Shown: in pieces, positions 62,764 to 64,000 of the stretch
Layout of the letters: each line of letters begins with the position of its first letter
How positions within the stretch are numbered: position 1 is the first letter of the stretch
Source of the DNA: Sorangium aterium
Lineage (GTDB): Bacteria > Myxococcota_A > Polyangia > Polyangiales > Polyangiaceae
Direction: 5' to 3'
Assembly: GCF_028368935.1 (NCBI RefSeq)
Contig: NZ_JAQNDK010000004.1
Span: 1,756,689 to 1,820,688, forward strand
DNA length: 64,000 bases
Notes under the pieces: model-generated
Told to the model about the DNA's origin: nothing
The model's database searches: none
The model's input: only the letters and a program-made list of their open reading frames with translations
Program-made: the position numbers and the translations under genes

Positions 62764-63597
62764 GTGAACGACGGGATTCGACTCTACCTCATGCACCAGC
62801 TGGCGCTCTCCTTGCATTGGTGGAACGCGGTCGTGTTTCAGCCGGCGATCTACCGGAAGAAGCTTGGCCTCTACGTGCCCGCGACGCTCGGCGCGCCGCC
62901 GGCGCCCGGCGTCCCGACGGGGGGCGGGCAACGGCTCACGCTCCAGCACGACGAGCCTGATCTGCTCTCGGCCGAACCGGACGACTACGAGGGTGTGCGG
63001 GAGTTCGATGCGCACTCGGCGGATTACGACGCTCTCGTCCGCCCCTTTTCCGATCCGATCGTCGCCGAGATGATCGGGCTCCTCCGGCCGCACCTGGCGC
63101 GGAACGCGCGGATCCTGGATCCGTCAGCCGGGCCGGGGAGCGCGGCGATCCAGCTCTCGTGGCTGGTCCCCGAGGGGGAGGTGATCGCCGCCGATCTCTC
63201 GCGAGGCATGGTGGAGACGGCCCATCGCAACGCGCGGGCGGCGGGGTGTCGGAACATGGCGTTTTTCCAGGCCGACGTGGCGCGGCCTCCGGCCGCGTTC
63301 GAGGGCTATTTCGACGCGATCTTCTGCTGCCTGTCGTTTCACCATTATCCGGACGGAGCGGCCGCCGCGCGCGCGTTCCGGGCGGTCCTGGCGCCGCACG
63401 GGAAGGCATTCATCGCCGATCCCGGGCCCGCCTGGTTCATCGAGCTTGCCCGGACGATCTCGGTGCTCGCGGATCCGGGGTTCGTCCAGCACCGGACGGG
63501 GGAGGAGTTTCAGCGACTGTTCACGGAGGCGGGGTTCTCGTCGGTATACTGGGTCGAGGCGCTGCCAGGGATCGGGGTGACGATCGCGTCGGTCTGA
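62764..63597 (+). CDS. SAM-dependent methyltransferase
   Basis: The 277-residue protein starts at GTG 62764 after GGAAG. A helical N-terminus (LMHQLALSLHWWNAVVFQPA) leads into a Rossmann methyltransferase domain. Motif I is ILDPSAGPGSAAIQLSW (variant of DxGxGxG), motif II EVIAADLSRGMVETAHR, then FFQADVARPP and FDAIFCCLSFHHYP, with AFIADPGPAWFIEL later. It is closest in pattern to class I small-molecule methyltransferases (UbiE/COQ5-like). It is the last recognised gene of the isoprenoid cluster and is likely to methylate the hydroxylated or oxidised product. Confidence 0.85.
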   Translation: MNDGIRLYLMHQLALSLHWWNAVVFQPAIYRKKLGLYVPATLGAPPAPGVPTGGGQRLTLQHDEPDLLSAEPDDYEGVREFDAHSADYDALVRPFSDPIVAEMIGLLRPHLARNARILDPSAGPGSAAIQLSWLVPEGEVIAADLSRGMVETAHRNARAAGCRNMAFFQADVARPPAAFEGYFDAIFCCLSFHHYPDGAAAARAFRAVLAPHGKAFIADPGPAWFIELARTISVLADPGFVQHRTGEEFQRLFTEAGFSSVYWVEALPGIGVTIASV

Positions 63598-63657
63598 CGG
63601 TCTGACGGGTTGACGCGCCGGCGGGTACGTCGGTTGCTGACGTTGGGAGTGGGGGCC

Positions 63658-64000
63658 ATGGCAAGACACCACCGGAAGATCGCGATCTCGTGCGCGGCCG
63701 CTGCGATGGCCGTGACGGGCTTCGCGGGAACGGCGCGCGCGCAGATCGCCGACGCGGTCTACGAGGACGTGAGGGAGATCATCGAGGATCTGATCCAGCG
63801 GGAGGTCGCCGAGGCGGTCGCCCCGAACCTGGTGTGCCAGACGGCGCGCCTGGCGAGCGTGGATCAGCGCCTCGAAGAATACGCAGGGATCCTCGACAAG
63901 CTCGAAGACGCGGCGGCGGGCCCCGAGAAGGACGCGCTCGAGAAGCGGCGCGACGCGCTGAAGCCCGTCCTGCGGAGCGGGTTCCCGATCCTCACCTATT
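63658..64000 (+). CDS. Exported coiled-coil protein, C-terminus beyond the window
   Basis: An ATG at 63658, with GGGAG and GGGGG upstream, opens at least 114 codons that run off the window. The product starts with a signal peptide (ISCAAAAMAVTGFAGTARAQ), then acidic helical sequence (VYEDVREIIEDLIQREVAEA, LASVDQRLEEYAGILDKLED), a coiled-coil candidate. The family is unknown. It begins 60 bp after the methyltransferase stop and may or may not belong to the cluster. Confidence 0.75.
   Translation, partial: MARHHRKIAISCAAAAMAVTGFAGTARAQIADAVYEDVREIIEDLIQREVAEAVAPNLVCQTARLASVDQRLEEYAGILDKLEDAAAGPEKDALEKRRDALKPVLRSGFPILTY

Overview
The window is very GC-rich chromosomal DNA with strong G/C bias at third codon positions. 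It carries several marks of a large-genome myxobacterium of the Sorangium/Polyangiaceae type. These are Cys-rich lipoproteins with CGxCG repeats, a Ser/Thr kinase with an Ala/Pro-rich tail, a pair resembling the MXAN_2561/MXAN_2562 surface proteins, a MYXO-CTERM-like anchor, many signal-peptide lipoproteins and abundant small-molecule biosynthesis genes. The assignment rests on gene content and composition only.

Layout. Bases 1-6000 are minus strand: a truncated Cys-rich lipoprotein, a kinase, a diacylglycerol-kinase-like enzyme coupled to a secreted hydrolase, and a membrane protein. An AmpG-like permease, a palindromic GCAAAG-rich repeat and a CPBP protease follow on the plus strand (6350-8691). 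From 18517 down to 8697 lies a tightly packed seven-gene minus-strand operon: two paralogous exported proteins, a LysE-type exporter, a duplicated haem-oxygenase-like diiron protein, an asparagine-synthase-like amidotransferase, an AurF-like diiron oxygenase and a phospholipase-D-like protein. I read it as an undescribed N-oxygenation/amidation small-molecule pathway with its own exporter. Upstream are a STAND-type NTPase and a divergent unknown gene separated by 21-bp tandem repeats.

The middle (22.8-37 kb) holds an M16 protease pair, two secreted proteins, a nucleotide-transporter/HEAT/cNMP-binding fusion, the MXAN_2561/2562-like pair, a PDZ lipoprotein, tRNA-Pro(TGG), a VOC protein and a membrane protein. 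At 37.3-39.2 kb, tRNA-Arg(CCT) is followed by a frameshifted tyrosine-recombinase remnant and a lower-GC class 3 lipase, which looks like the scar of an integrated element. Housekeeping and metabolic genes follow: a large catalase, a glycogen-debranching-type enzyme, a VKOR-family protein, and an operon of a ThDP enzyme, an enolase-superfamily enzyme and a giant FAD/Fe-S oxidase. Then come a frameshifted SDR, a multicopper oxidase and a divergent LysR regulator.

The last 8 kb (55.8-63.6 kb) is a plus-strand cluster that opens with a good sigma-70-like promoter and a 29-codon upstream ORF. It contains a polyprenyl diphosphate synthase, two small unknown proteins, a CrtC/AttH-like protein, an SCP2-like protein, an FAD desaturase-type oxidoreductase with an OmpA-like domain apparently inserted in it, and a methyltransferase. 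It looks like an unusual isoprenoid-modifying pathway. The window ends inside an exported coiled-coil protein.
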